From NCBI GenBank assembly GCA_016293915.1, contig JAEDCY010000036.1, positions 1-25,540 on the forward strand: 25,540 nucleotides of DNA, written 5' to 3'. Made by a program: the position numbers and the translations under genes. Positions within the stretch are counted from its first letter, which is position 1. Each line of letters begins with the position of its first letter. Below, piece by piece: positions 5,959 to 14,611 of the stretch. Source of the stretch: Treponema sp. (GTDB lineage: Bacteria > Spirochaetota > Spirochaetia > Treponematales > Treponemataceae). Below the pieces are notes generated by a model, which did not search any database, was not told the DNA's origin, and worked only from the letters and a program-made list of their open reading frames with translations.

Positions 5959-8118
5959 TGCTCCATCCCGCACAAAGAGCGGCATTTTTTGAATCGGCGC
6001 CTCAGCCTTAATCCACTGACCGCCCTTCAACTTTTCCCGAGTCCAGAAGTCATACCAGTCGCAGTCTGCAGGAAGATATACATCAACAAGAGGTGAAGTT
6101 TTATAAGGAACAGCCCCCTCCGTTACTCCATACTTTTCAAAATCAATAAAAGATTTAGTAATCGGGCAAACCAAAATATCAGGACCGAACATAAACTGAG
6201 TCGAAATATCAAAAACAGCCTTATCAGAAAATTCCATAAACAAAGGTCTGATAAAACTTTCATCATTATCACTAACCCGCTGAGCCACCTGTTTAATATA
6301 AGGCAAGAACTTGTAACGCAGTTTGATAAAACTAACAATTGTGTCATAAAAAACATTCGTTTTATCACAGAAAGCCCAGGGCTCGCGGCGGCAGTCTGTT
6401 CCATGAGCGCGGAACATTGGAAGAAAAGCACCAAACTGAAACCATCTTGTATATAATTCACAATAAGCCGGGTCTGCAGCTGCTTCAGGATAATCTCCAT
6501 TCCAGTACCAGGCCTCTCCTCGTTTTACAAAAAAAGCTCCAATATCAACTGTCCAGTAAGGAATACCCGAAAGGCCAAACTGGCAGGCCTGCACCACCTG
6601 ATTTTTGAGTACGCTCCATTTTGCAGAGGTATCACCTGACCAGAGGGTAACTCCGTAGCGCTGACTTCCAGGGTAACCGCTACGGGTAAGAGTCAGCACA
6701 GGCCGGTCCGGGAAATCTCGGGTTTGACCTTCAAACATTCCGCGTGCATGATAAAGCCCGTATGCATTTGCCTTTTGAGGCGGCATAATATCACTGGTTG
6801 TCTGCAGATATTCATGAAATATATTTTCGGGCAAAGGCTTTTCAATATGATTCCATTCCGGAGTAAGAGGCTCGCTCGAATCACACCACCAGCTTTCTAC
6901 TCCTAAGTCTGCAAGCCCTCGTTTTGCCTGACTCCAATAAAGCTTACGTCCAGCCTCATCAAAAGCATTGCAGATATTCACACCAGAAAGTAAAGTGCCC
7001 GCTTCCTTCATTTCTTTATAATTTTCTGATTTTTCGTTCATCGTAGGCCAGATGGAAATCATAAAATGAACATTTTCTTCGTGAAGTTTTTCCACCATGG
7101 TCGGAACATCAGGGAAGCGTTTTTTATCAAAAGACTTCTGCCCCCACATTCCATCTTCCCAGGAAAGCCAGTCTAAAACAATGAGACTGAGAGGAATGTC
7201 TCGTTTTTTAAATTCAGCCACTGTATCAAGAATTTCCTGCTGGCTTTCATAACGTTCCTGTGACTGAACATAGCCCAGAGCAAAATCTGGCGGCAGGCTT
7301 GCTTTTCCTGTAAGGGATCGCATACGACCAATAATTTTAGCAAAGCTGTCTGGCGCAATCACAAAATAATCAAGAAAATAATCGGCATTTGTATAAAAAT
7401 AGGAACCATACTGACTGTCACTAAAAACAGATGGACTTTGAGTCGTAAAAAGCAAACCATAGCCACGACTGGAAATCAAAAATGGAATTGCAATTTTTTT
7501 ATTAGCTTGATGCAGATATTGGGTTGTTCCGCGATAATCCCACACACCTTCTTCCATCTGACCAAAACCAAAAAGTTTTTCATCTGGAGCAAATGCCAAA
7601 TTCAGTTTTGTATGATAAAGACTTTCAACATATTCCTTATCTGCTGCAAGTACTCGTTTTTTTACGCCGTCAGCAGTTTTTATTTCTTCTGTTTTTATCT
7701 GACCGACAGATTTATAAACATCGAACTTTTCGATTGAATGACTTTTTTCAAGAGCTTCAGAAAAGGCTGGATTTTCCACCATCTCAACAGAACTTCCATC
7801 TTCATAAAGCTTATAAACCTTTATTGCTCCAGAAGCACGAAGAACATGTACTGCCATTTTTCTGGTGGAAATAATAATTTCATCATCAAGTTCTTTTAGG
7901 GAAAAATCTGCCTGTCTGAGCAAAGGTAAATCTGGAAGCAACATACCTTCACCCTGTTTTTTATCAAAGCAGTCGGTCTCGCTATAAGATACACGAAGTA
8001 CATCTTCAAAATAAAGGGCAAGTCGTATTACAGACTTTTCAGATTTAAGAAAAACTCCACCATCATTGCAAATTACATTTTCTATTCTATCTGATTTTTC
8101 TGGCACAGCAGTAAGCAT
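5950..8118 (-). CDS. GH31 alpha-glycosidase (alpha-xylosidase-like)
   Basis: A 722-residue cytoplasmic GH31 enzyme with no signal peptide. After an N-terminal beta-sandwich, the barrel carries the nucleophile D413 in WWCDSSEP, the acid/base D496 in WSGDTSAKW and TRSGYPGSQRYG around R479. These enzymes retain configuration and release terminal alpha-xylose or alpha-glucose; the exact substrate is not readable here. The protein stops right after MPLFVRDGAEI, which in longer relatives such as YicI continues into a C-terminal domain of roughly 100 residues, so it appears C-terminally short. The stop lies at the edge of an inserted repeat, but reconstructing the uninserted site gives a stop only three codons later, so the insertion did not cause the shortness. 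It follows the upstream glycosidase-like gene by 16 bases, with AGGAG at 8128-8124. Confidence 0.88.
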   Translation of the reverse strand: MLTAVPEKSDRIENVICNDGGVFLKSEKSVIRLALYFEDVLRVSYSETDCFDKKQGEGMLLPDLPLLRQADFSLKELDDEIIISTRKMAVHVLRASGAIKVYKLYEDGSSVEMVENPAFSEALEKSHSIEKFDVYKSVGQIKTEEIKTADGVKKRVLAADKEYVESLYHTKLNLAFAPDEKLFGFGQMEEGVWDYRGTTQYLHQANKKIAIPFLISSRGYGLLFTTQSPSVFSDSQYGSYFYTNADYFLDYFVIAPDSFAKIIGRMRSLTGKASLPPDFALGYVQSQERYESQQEILDTVAEFKKRDIPLSLIVLDWLSWEDGMWGQKSFDKKRFPDVPTMVEKLHEENVHFMISIWPTMNEKSENYKEMKEAGTLLSGVNICNAFDEAGRKLYWSQAKRGLADLGVESWWCDSSEPLTPEWNHIEKPLPENIFHEYLQTTSDIMPPQKANAYGLYHARGMFEGQTRDFPDRPVLTLTRSGYPGSQRYGVTLWSGDTSAKWSVLKNQVVQACQFGLSGIPYWTVDIGAFFVKRGEAWYWNGDYPEAAADPAYCELYTRWFQFGAFLPMFRAHGTDCRREPWAFCDKTNVFYDTIVSFIKLRYKFLPYIKQVAQRVSDNDESFIRPLFMEFSDKAVFDISTQFMFGPDILVCPITKSFIDFEKYGVTEGAVPYKTSPLVDVYLPADCDWYDFWTREKLKGGQWIKAEAPIQKMPLFVRDGAEI

Positions 8119-8134
8119 AAAATCTCCTGATTAA

Positions 8135-9937
8135 TTATTTTACTTCAAAAAATACAAAGTCTCCCGGCTGAATCCTTACATGAAATAAAGATTCTTTTTC
8201 TTCAGAATTCATGCTGAGTTTACGGACACCAATTGGCGCAAGAGATTGAATTGTCCAAGGCATAGGCTTTTCACCATCAGAAAATCGGCGGAGTTCTTTT
8301 ACTTCTCCCTTTACATGAATATCAAATTCCTGAGGTGTACAACCATCCCAGGTGTAACAGTAAAGACCAAAACTTTTATTATCATAGGCAAAAAGTGATA
8401 TTCCAGTTCCGCCATCAATTGTAACACCACAGACATCCAGCTCCTGTCGAATCTGAGTAAGAACCGGCTGAGGCAAATCGTAAAGCTTAGAAGGCATATC
8501 AGGCACATTCAAAATTGTTAGTCTACCCTTACCGTAAGTATCGTAGCACAAAATACTTTCGTGATACTCGCCGTGGCCCGCATTCATCACAGACCAGGTG
8601 GCATTATTACGGTGCTCGATCGAAGGAAAGGTAACTGGCACAGAACTCTTTACATAGGCAGTTCTGTAATTGCCATTTATATTGTAATGGAACTCATCTG
8701 CGGTAAGCGTGCGTTCGCGATAACTAACGCCCGTTAGTTGTCCAAGCTGCTCCGGCCATTTCTTCAAAGCTTCAATGACAAAGACGCTTGTTACAATAGC
8801 GTTTCCACCTGCCTTTACAAAGGCTTCCAGCTTCTCCATTATTTTTTCATCTTTCAAGGCTGAGGCGGTCAGCAGAACTTTATTAGCACCCGCCTTCACA
8901 CCAGCCCCGGCCACCTCAGTGAAAGCCGGAAACTCGCAGACCGGCTCCATAGGAATACCAATCATGCCAAGAAAATCTTCCAGATGGTCTTCACCCTGTG
9001 AATTAAAAGGAATATAAGTTTTTAATCCAATTGGCTCTCCAAGCTGCCCTACAATCTTATCCAGTTTTGAATACATAAAGCCAAGCGGAGTTGCCCTTTT
9101 ATTTCCTGCCAGAGCCGGCCAGCAGAACATCATAATTTCCTTTGGTTTTGCAAAAGCAGTAAGATAAGCCTGTTCAAGATAAGTATCAATTCGATCACAG
9201 TCAAAAGGATCAAACCAGCCGCCGCCATTACGTCCGGGAGCCACACTTTCAAAATAACGCATAAGAGAATAACTAAGATAGCGAGGCAGGTGCTGGTCTG
9301 TCTGAGCGCCATGGCGGGTCTCGGTGCCGGTATAAATCGAATCAAAAATCTCCGGTTGCTGGCCCGGATTGTAACCGGTCTGGGCAAAACTTTCCCGCCA
9401 GTTTGGATATTTGATGATTATGTGAACTTTAGGATTTACCTTTTTTGCAGGGCCGATAATCAGGTTGCGGGAAACTTCCAGCATCTTTTCAAGACGGAAT
9501 TCTTCCCAGCTGCGGTTCCCCTTCTCGCGGATACAGTCTTCGCACTGACACTGAGTAAAAAAGAAATCATCTATAATAAACTCATCAAACTGACTTGCAG
9601 TATATTCGCTGATTTCCTTAAGGCGGGCCCGCATAGGCTCGTTGCAATAACAGAAGGTATTAAAAAGGCGCTGACGTTTTTTGTCGCTTTCATTGAGGTC
9701 CGGAGTAACGGTTGTAATTCCGCCGGAAACTTCAATTCCGTAATCCTTCATAACCCGCTTGAACATATCAAGCTGCTCTTTTTTAGCAAACTCGTCGCGG
9801 TAAGTTTCCAGATAGATTTTATCTATGCCGACATATTTCTGTAAAAAATCAGCCTGCTCGCGAAGCTCTTCTTCTGTGATGTGATTTACCCAGCCGGCAA
9901 CGCAGTAGGTTACGGTTTTGAAGTTTTTATAATACAT
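8135..9937 (-). CDS. Putative TIM-barrel glycoside hydrolase, unclassified
   Basis: A 600-residue cytoplasmic protein, first gene of an operon with GH31. Residues 1-330 read like a (beta/alpha)8 barrel. IIDDFFFTQCQCEDC near 120-135, with its clustered cysteines, resembles motifs in GH42-like enzymes. Residues about 335-410 alternate short strands and helices (KAGANKVLLTASAL, EAFVKAGGNAIVTS) like the amidotransferase-fold trimerisation domain of GH42 beta-galactosidases. The C-terminal 150 residues look like beta-sandwich. I cannot assign a CAZy family or catalytic acids with confidence, and the acidic residues of the DD pair near 122 may be structural. The start is supported by AGGGG upstream. 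A role in trimming plant oligosaccharides with its GH31 partner is inference from context. Confidence 0.6.
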   Translation of the reverse strand: MYYKNFKTVTYCVAGWVNHITEEELREQADFLQKYVGIDKIYLETYRDEFAKKEQLDMFKRVMKDYGIEVSGGITTVTPDLNESDKKRQRLFNTFCYCNEPMRARLKEISEYTASQFDEFIIDDFFFTQCQCEDCIREKGNRSWEEFRLEKMLEVSRNLIIGPAKKVNPKVHIIIKYPNWRESFAQTGYNPGQQPEIFDSIYTGTETRHGAQTDQHLPRYLSYSLMRYFESVAPGRNGGGWFDPFDCDRIDTYLEQAYLTAFAKPKEIMMFCWPALAGNKRATPLGFMYSKLDKIVGQLGEPIGLKTYIPFNSQGEDHLEDFLGMIGIPMEPVCEFPAFTEVAGAGVKAGANKVLLTASALKDEKIMEKLEAFVKAGGNAIVTSVFVIEALKKWPEQLGQLTGVSYRERTLTADEFHYNINGNYRTAYVKSSVPVTFPSIEHRNNATWSVMNAGHGEYHESILCYDTYGKGRLTILNVPDMPSKLYDLPQPVLTQIRQELDVCGVTIDGGTGISLFAYDNKSFGLYCYTWDGCTPQEFDIHVKGEVKELRRFSDGEKPMPWTIQSLAPIGVRKLSMNSEEKESLFHVRIQPGDFVFFEVK

Positions 9938-9957
9938 GGAGATCCCCTATATAACGA

Positions 9958-10025
9958 CAGTGTCATTCCGAATTTGATTCGAAATCTAATAACATAGATC
10001 CTGAAACAAGTTCAGCATGACACTG
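9958..10025. repeat. Dispersed palindromic repeat, family A
   Basis: Imperfect inverted repeat of about 30-base arms: AGTGTCATTCCGAA on the left and TTCAGCATGACACT on the right. It begins 20 bases before the start of the glycosidase-like gene, so that operon's promoter must lie within or beyond it. Related copies are at 20158-20218 and 23982-24117. The rest of the 9938-10091 gap shows no other clear feature. Confidence 0.75.
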
Positions 10026-10091
10026 ATAATTATACCACGACCTTTGGAGAACGATTGAATTTTTCTCTATGAAAGTTGAAAATTTTGAGAT

Positions 10092-10883
10092 TTAGAATTT
10101 CAAAGTGCCGACTACTGTAGTTTCGTCATCGTCATCATCAGAAGGCTTTTTATTTCGCGGACTGTTGCGGTCAAGTTCTTCTGCGTATGCAATTTTTTCT
10201 GCACGACTCAAAAGTCCACCCCGTTTTTTAGAAGTTTCTGTTACACTACTGTTATTCTTCTTATCTGCCTTCATTTTTGGTGATGTAAGAAAAGCAAAAA
10301 GACTTCCGCATAATCCTCCGGCAATACAAATGATGATTTGCACAGCCCCCGCCCCGCTGAAAATCTGCAGCAAAACAAAAAACAGCATTACGGCTGCAAA
10401 AGAAAGAGGAAACTTCTTTTTAGAAAAAGACATAAAGGCATTCAAAAAAATCATCATGCTCACAAGAGGAACCGCACCTATAAGACTAGATTCACAAAAA
10501 CAGGAATTAAGCACACCGGAAAACAAAGCTGCAACAAAAATCATAATTCCGATAATAGCAGAACCGTACCTTTCTTCCATGGCAGGGCCCAGAAGCATAA
10601 TCAAAATCAGATTGGTAAAAAGAATTGAAGCACCACCGCCCGCTTCGTTTCCAAAAATATAGAACAACAGCCGAACATAAGAAACTGGCGCAGAAGGAAT
10701 AAAAGGCAGAAAGCCCGCCTGATTTGTAGGAGAAGCAAAGATTTTTTCAAAACCAGCCGCCTTTCCGCTCTTTAACAGAAGCGTATTTAATAGAAAGATA
10801 ACTGCACAAACAATCACAAAGGTAAGGGTAACAGGCGCATCATAAGCCACTTTTAAATTCAGATTAAACTTCTTTTTAGCCAT
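10092..10883 (-). CDS. Rhomboid-fold membrane protein, catalytically degenerate
   Basis: A 263-residue inner-membrane protein with about six hydrophobic segments between residues 18 and 200, then a charged cytoplasmic tail ending in an acidic DDDDDE run and TTVVGTLKF. The start PVTLTFVIVCAVIFLLN and the segment LFTNLILIMLLGPAMEERYG (88-107) match the rhomboid family, where the latter lies in TM2 just after the L1 loop. The active GxSG serine motif should come at TM4; here it reads GAVPLVS (136-142) without the serine. It therefore looks like a pseudoprotease in the iRhom/derlin sense: it may bind membrane clients but not cut them. It is divergent from clpS, with a mirrored promoter, so co-regulation with the Clp unfoldase is plausible. 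No Shine-Dalgarno precedes the ATG. Confidence 0.65.
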   Translation of the reverse strand: MAKKKFNLNLKVAYDAPVTLTFVIVCAVIFLLNTLLLKSGKAAGFEKIFASPTNQAGFLPFIPSAPVSYVRLLFYIFGNEAGGGASILFTNLILIMLLGPAMEERYGSAIIGIMIFVAALFSGVLNSCFCESSLIGAVPLVSMMIFLNAFMSFSKKKFPLSFAAVMLFFVLLQIFSGAGAVQIIICIAGGLCGSLFAFLTSPKMKADKKNNSSVTETSKKRGGLLSRAEKIAYAEELDRNSPRNKKPSDDDDDETTVVGTLKF

Positions 10884-10946
10884 GACTATATTATAACACA
10901 GAATTTGATAGAATTCTGCTATTTTTTGTGTTATATTATAGTCATG
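10881..10946. promoter_or_regulatory. Mirrored divergent promoter of clpS and the rhomboid-like gene
   Basis: The arms at 10881-10900 and 10927-10946 are inverted copies, 19 of 20 bases identical, and each ends in a start codon. Each has an extended -10 box: TGT-TATAAT for the minus gene (box at 10895-10890) and TGT-TATATT for clpS (10932-10937). Each box is followed by the same six bases ATAGTC and then ATG. A second inverted pair, CAGAATT/AATTCTG (10899-10905, 10912-10918), continues the symmetry if a 10-base CTATTTTTTG insertion on the clpS side is ignored. No Shine-Dalgarno is present on either side. Confidence 0.65.
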
Positions 10947-11255
10947 AGTGATTATAATAATCAGATATCACAGGCGGGAAGCGGAGTTGCAGAAGACACC
11001 TCTGTTATGCTGCCACCAGAGCGCAAAGTTGTTTTTTATAACGATGATTTTACTACCATGGAGTTTGTGGTAGACGTTCTGGTTTCAATTTTTAATAAAT
11101 CTCACGACGAAGCAGAAGGTCTTATGCGCATGGTTCATGAACAGGGCTCTTCTGTTGTAGGCGTTTATACTTATGATATTGCGGTTTCACGCACAAACCT
11201 TACAATTCAGGCGGCCCGCAAAAACGGATTTCCATTGAGGGTAGAAGTTGAGTAA
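10944..11255 (+). CDS. clpS: ClpS adaptor protein
   Basis: A 103-residue adaptor that binds N-degron substrates and hands them to ClpA. The core VVFYNDDFTTMEFVVDVL has N33, D34 and D35, and H65 occupies the position that contacts the substrate alpha-amine in E. coli ClpS. M39 corresponds to the gatekeeper methionine. The N-terminal 25 residues are flexible, as usual. I choose ATG 10944 because upstream in-frame codons encode an unrelated hydrophobic stretch. The last 8 bases overlap the clpA start. Confidence 0.95.
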   Translation: MSDYNNQISQAGSGVAEDTSVMLPPERKVVFYNDDFTTMEFVVDVLVSIFNKSHDEAEGLMRMVHEQGSSVVGVYTYDIAVSRTNLTIQAARKNGFPLRVEVE

Positions 11256-13683
11256 TCAGGAAAAACAGACTGGAAGCATAAAGCAGATGAAGGTGAGCAC
11301 CATGCTCAGCCGGATCTTGTCGGAATCGCTTCTTGTTGCAAAGGACTTTCATCACGAATTTTTCACCCCGGAGCATGTGCTTGCCACAGCTATCCGCGAC
11401 GAATTTGTTGAAGAGCTTCTTGCCAACAGCGGTGCCGACACAAATGAACTTAAAACAGAAGTAAGTAACTACCTTACCACAAAGCTTCCTGTAATTTCTG
11501 ACAATGCGAATCCTGAAATAATTAAGGCTCCGGTTGAGTCTGCTGGCTTTCAGGCCATGATGAACCGCGCCGTTTTCCATTGTATTTCCTGCGACTCAGA
11601 CATGATTGATATTACCGACATTCTCCTCAGTATGTTCGATGAAAGCCGTAATTACAGCTCATATTTTCTAAAGGTTTGCGGAGTTGAACGTCTGCGTCTG
11701 ATGGAAAATATTACAAAAGTTCGACCTTCGAAGCGTATTCCTCAGGGACAGAATGGACAGCCGGGCTCTGCTCCCGGGCCTGATGGTATGCCAGGAATGC
11801 CGGGTTCAAATAACTCAGGCGGTCTTAAGCGCTTTGCTATAAACATGACAGAAATGGCAGGCAAAGGTGCTTATGATATTCTTGTTGGCCGCGAGGCAGA
11901 AATTGAACGTACAATTCAGATACTTTGCCGCCGTACAAAAAATAACCCGCTACACGTAGGTGATGCCGGTGTTGGTAAAACTGCAATCACTCAGGGGCTG
12001 GCCCAGCGCATTGTAAACAATCAGGTGCCAGACCTTCTCAAGGGCTACACAATTTATTCTCTGGACCTGGGGCTGCTGCTTGCTGGCTCTAAGTTCCGCG
12101 GAGATTTTGAAGAGCGTCTTCACTCTGTAATTGACGAGCTCAAAGAAAAGAAAAAAGCAATTTTATTTATAGATGAAATTCATATGATTATGGGGGCCGG
12201 AGGAAACGGTTCCAGCCAGGTAGATGCGGCAAATCTCCTCAAACCTGTTCTTGCCAGTGGCGAAATCAAAGTGATTGGCTCTACCACCTTTGAAGAATAT
12301 TCCAAGAACTTTGAAAAAGACCGCGCCCTTGCCCGCCGCTTTCAGAAAATTGATATTCTGGAACCGACAGCAGCAGAAACTGTTCAGATTATTAAAGGTC
12401 TGATTCCAAAATACGAAGCTCACCACAATGCTCTTTATTCAGCGGGAGCTGTAGAAGAAGCTGTTAAACTTTCTGTTCAGTTTATGCCGGACCGCCGCCT
12501 ACCAGACAAGGCAATTGATATTATTGATGAAGCCGGCTCATACCAGCACATCCTGAAATCCGGCGGCTTCGCCGGCCGTACCGCTAAGCGCCCCGGCGCC
12601 GTCGCTCACCCGGGTCTCGTCGCATCCGACGCAGCGCCTGCCCGTATCACTACAGAAATTATCCGTCGCGTAGCATCCAGAATCGCCAAAGTTCCTCTTG
12701 AGAATATGCGTGGCGAAGAAAAAGACGCATTACGCAATATAGAAGAAACAATGGCAGCCGACATCTTCGGACAAACCGCCGCCATAGCAGCCCTTGGCAA
12801 GGCCGTAAAACGAGCCCGCGCCGGCTTCAGAAATCCCGAAAAACCGGAAGCCTGCTACCTTTTTGTAGGCCCTACAGGCTGCGGAAAAACTGAGCTCACC
12901 CGCACACTCGCAAGACTTCTTAAAGAGCCTTTACTGCGCTACGACATGAGTGAGTATCAGGAAAAACATACTGTGAGCCGTCTGGTTGGTTCACCTCCTG
13001 GCTACGTTGGTTTTGAAGAAGGCGGTCAGCTTGTAAAGGATGTACGCAAAAATCCGCGCGCCGTTATTCTCTTTGATGAAATTGAAAAGGCAAACGAAGA
13101 TATTTATAACGTACTCCTTCAGGTTATGGACTACGGCCAGCTTACAGATAATCAGGGACGTAAGGCAGACTTCCGTTCCTGCATAATCATTATGACTAGT
13201 AACGCCGGCGCGCGCGACCTCGAAAAAGGCAGCATCGGGTTCGGCGGAAGTGATGAGAACTCTATTAATATTCAGGCTTCCCTCAACGATGCAGTAAACC
13301 GCGAGTTCCCGCCCGAATTCCGAAACCGTCTCGACGCAGTTATTCCATTCAACTACCTCGACATAGAAGTTGCAAAACAGGTTTGCCGTAAAGAAATTAC
13401 CCGCCTAGCAAACCGTATGCAGGAAAAGAAGGTAAACCTCTCTGTAACCGAAAGTGCCGTCCAGTACATTACAGAGTGCGGCTACTCAAAAGAGTTTGGT
13501 GCCCGCAACATTGCCCGCACAGTTGAAGTTGAAATTGCAGACAAACTCGTTGACGAGGTTCTTTTCGGAAAGCTGGAAAAAGGCGGCGACGTTACAGCTG
13601 ATTACAAGAATTCAAAAAAATCAAAAATGTCCGACAAGGGTATAACCTTCACCTATGGAAAAGAAAACAGCCAGACTCATTAA
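11248..13683 (+). CDS. clpA: ClpA-type AAA+ unfoldase
   Basis: An 811-residue Hsp100 ATPase that unfolds substrates for the ClpP peptidase. It has a double Clp N-domain (about 14-150), a Gly/Pro/Asn linker (about 165-192), D1 with Walker A GDAGVGKT (238-245) and Walker B ILFIDE, and D2 with Walker A GPTGCGKT (541-548) and Walker B VILFDE (606-611). IGFGG at 663-667 is the ClpP-docking loop. TTG 11248 is the chosen start, with GAGGG six bases upstream and an 8-base overlap with clpS; ATG 11287 is the alternative. The region after D1 (about 438-467) is an unusual Gly/Ala/Pro-rich insert coded by very GC-rich DNA. clpP is not in the window. Confidence 0.93.
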   Translation: MSNQEKQTGSIKQMKVSTMLSRILSESLLVAKDFHHEFFTPEHVLATAIRDEFVEELLANSGADTNELKTEVSNYLTTKLPVISDNANPEIIKAPVESAGFQAMMNRAVFHCISCDSDMIDITDILLSMFDESRNYSSYFLKVCGVERLRLMENITKVRPSKRIPQGQNGQPGSAPGPDGMPGMPGSNNSGGLKRFAINMTEMAGKGAYDILVGREAEIERTIQILCRRTKNNPLHVGDAGVGKTAITQGLAQRIVNNQVPDLLKGYTIYSLDLGLLLAGSKFRGDFEERLHSVIDELKEKKKAILFIDEIHMIMGAGGNGSSQVDAANLLKPVLASGEIKVIGSTTFEEYSKNFEKDRALARRFQKIDILEPTAAETVQIIKGLIPKYEAHHNALYSAGAVEEAVKLSVQFMPDRRLPDKAIDIIDEAGSYQHILKSGGFAGRTAKRPGAVAHPGLVASDAAPARITTEIIRRVASRIAKVPLENMRGEEKDALRNIEETMAADIFGQTAAIAALGKAVKRARAGFRNPEKPEACYLFVGPTGCGKTELTRTLARLLKEPLLRYDMSEYQEKHTVSRLVGSPPGYVGFEEGGQLVKDVRKNPRAVILFDEIEKANEDIYNVLLQVMDYGQLTDNQGRKADFRSCIIIMTSNAGARDLEKGSIGFGGSDENSINIQASLNDAVNREFPPEFRNRLDAVIPFNYLDIEVAKQVCRKEITRLANRMQEKKVNLSVTESAVQYITECGYSKEFGARNIARTVEVEIADKLVDEVLFGKLEKGGDVTADYKNSKKSKMSDKGITFTYGKENSQTH

Positions 13684-14602
13684 ATGGGTTCTTTTAATTG
13701 TTTCATTCACTGCCCTTCTCATCTTCTCAATAATTTTTTATGCTGCCTTTCTTTCTTCGCGGGCAAAAATCCAGAATCAGAATGAATACAATTCTTCTGA
13801 CAATGCACTTTACCATGTTATTATAACCGGCACCTACGAAAATCAAAGTTTTCTTACAGAGGTGTATAAAGGAGCTGCAAGTCTCGGCAAATCCTATAAA
13901 ACAGTTGTAGATCTCCATGTTCCTGAATCTCAGGCCGACACCCAGTCTTTGCAGGATCTTTTAAATTATTGTTCATTTTTAAATGCTGATGGTATTATAG
14001 TTTACATAGATTCTTCAGAAGACAGACCTGAACTTTTACAGCGTTCAGATTCTCCAAAAATTCCGGTTATTACAACCGGTCAGTTTTCACCAAACATGCA
14101 GCAAATATCTTTTATTGGAACAAATAACTGGGAACTTGGAAAAAAAATTGCAGATGAAACACAAAACTTTTTACCCAACGGCGGAAACGTTTATATCATA
14201 AGCGAAACCTTAGACACTAATTCGAATACACTCATCAGCAGTATTCAGTCTGCTCTTGGTGATAATCAGAGAATCATTACAAAAGTTATTGATGATGTTT
14301 CTTCTGATATTAAAATAGACGGAAAAAACAATATTTTTCTTTCCCTTACAGAAGAAACTACAATTCTTAGTGCACAACTTCTTTCAGAACAATTTGATGC
14401 CGACCTCTACAAGCTGATTGGTTTTGGTGGAAATGAAGTTTGTCAGCTTTATCTTCAAAAAGGCTGGATAAGCGAACTTGTTTCTCTTGATCCAGAAAAA
14501 ATCGGAGAAACTGCAATACGAGAATTACTTGAATATCGAACAAAAGGATATGCAAACTCTTATATCACAGCTGATGTAAAAATCAGTAAGGCACAAAGAT
14601 AG
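13655..14602 (+). CDS. Membrane-anchored sugar-binding sensor protein (XylFII-like)
   Basis: A 315-residue periplasmic-binding-protein fold (Peripla_BP_4 type) tethered by an uncleaved N-terminal helix (about 10-33) with no lipobox cysteine. Rossmann-like elements are visible: YHVIITGT, ADGIIVYIDSS, IPVITTGQ and KLIGFGGNE. Sugar-binding importer components are normally released or lipid-modified; a helical anchor next to a LytS kinase fits a ligand-presenting sensor such as XylFII of Clostridium beijerinckii. The ATG lies 29 bases inside the end of clpA and has only a weak AAGGG site upstream, so translation is probably coupled. The sugar is unknown. LacI-type repressors share this fold but have a DNA-binding N-terminus, absent here. 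Confidence 0.72.
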   Translation: MEKKTARLIKWVLLIVSFTALLIFSIIFYAAFLSSRAKIQNQNEYNSSDNALYHVIITGTYENQSFLTEVYKGAASLGKSYKTVVDLHVPESQADTQSLQDLLNYCSFLNADGIIVYIDSSEDRPELLQRSDSPKIPVITTGQFSPNMQQISFIGTNNWELGKKIADETQNFLPNGGNVYIISETLDTNSNTLISSIQSALGDNQRIITKVIDDVSSDIKIDGKNNIFLSLTEETTILSAQLLSEQFDADLYKLIGFGGNEVCQLYLQKGWISELVSLDPEKIGETAIRELLEYRTKGYANSYITADVKISKAQR

Positions 14603-14611
14603 GAGAAGCTG

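Noticed and set aside
13655..14602. LacI-type repressor
   Set aside because: The sugar-binding fold is shared, but the N-terminus is a membrane helix rather than a helix-turn-helix.
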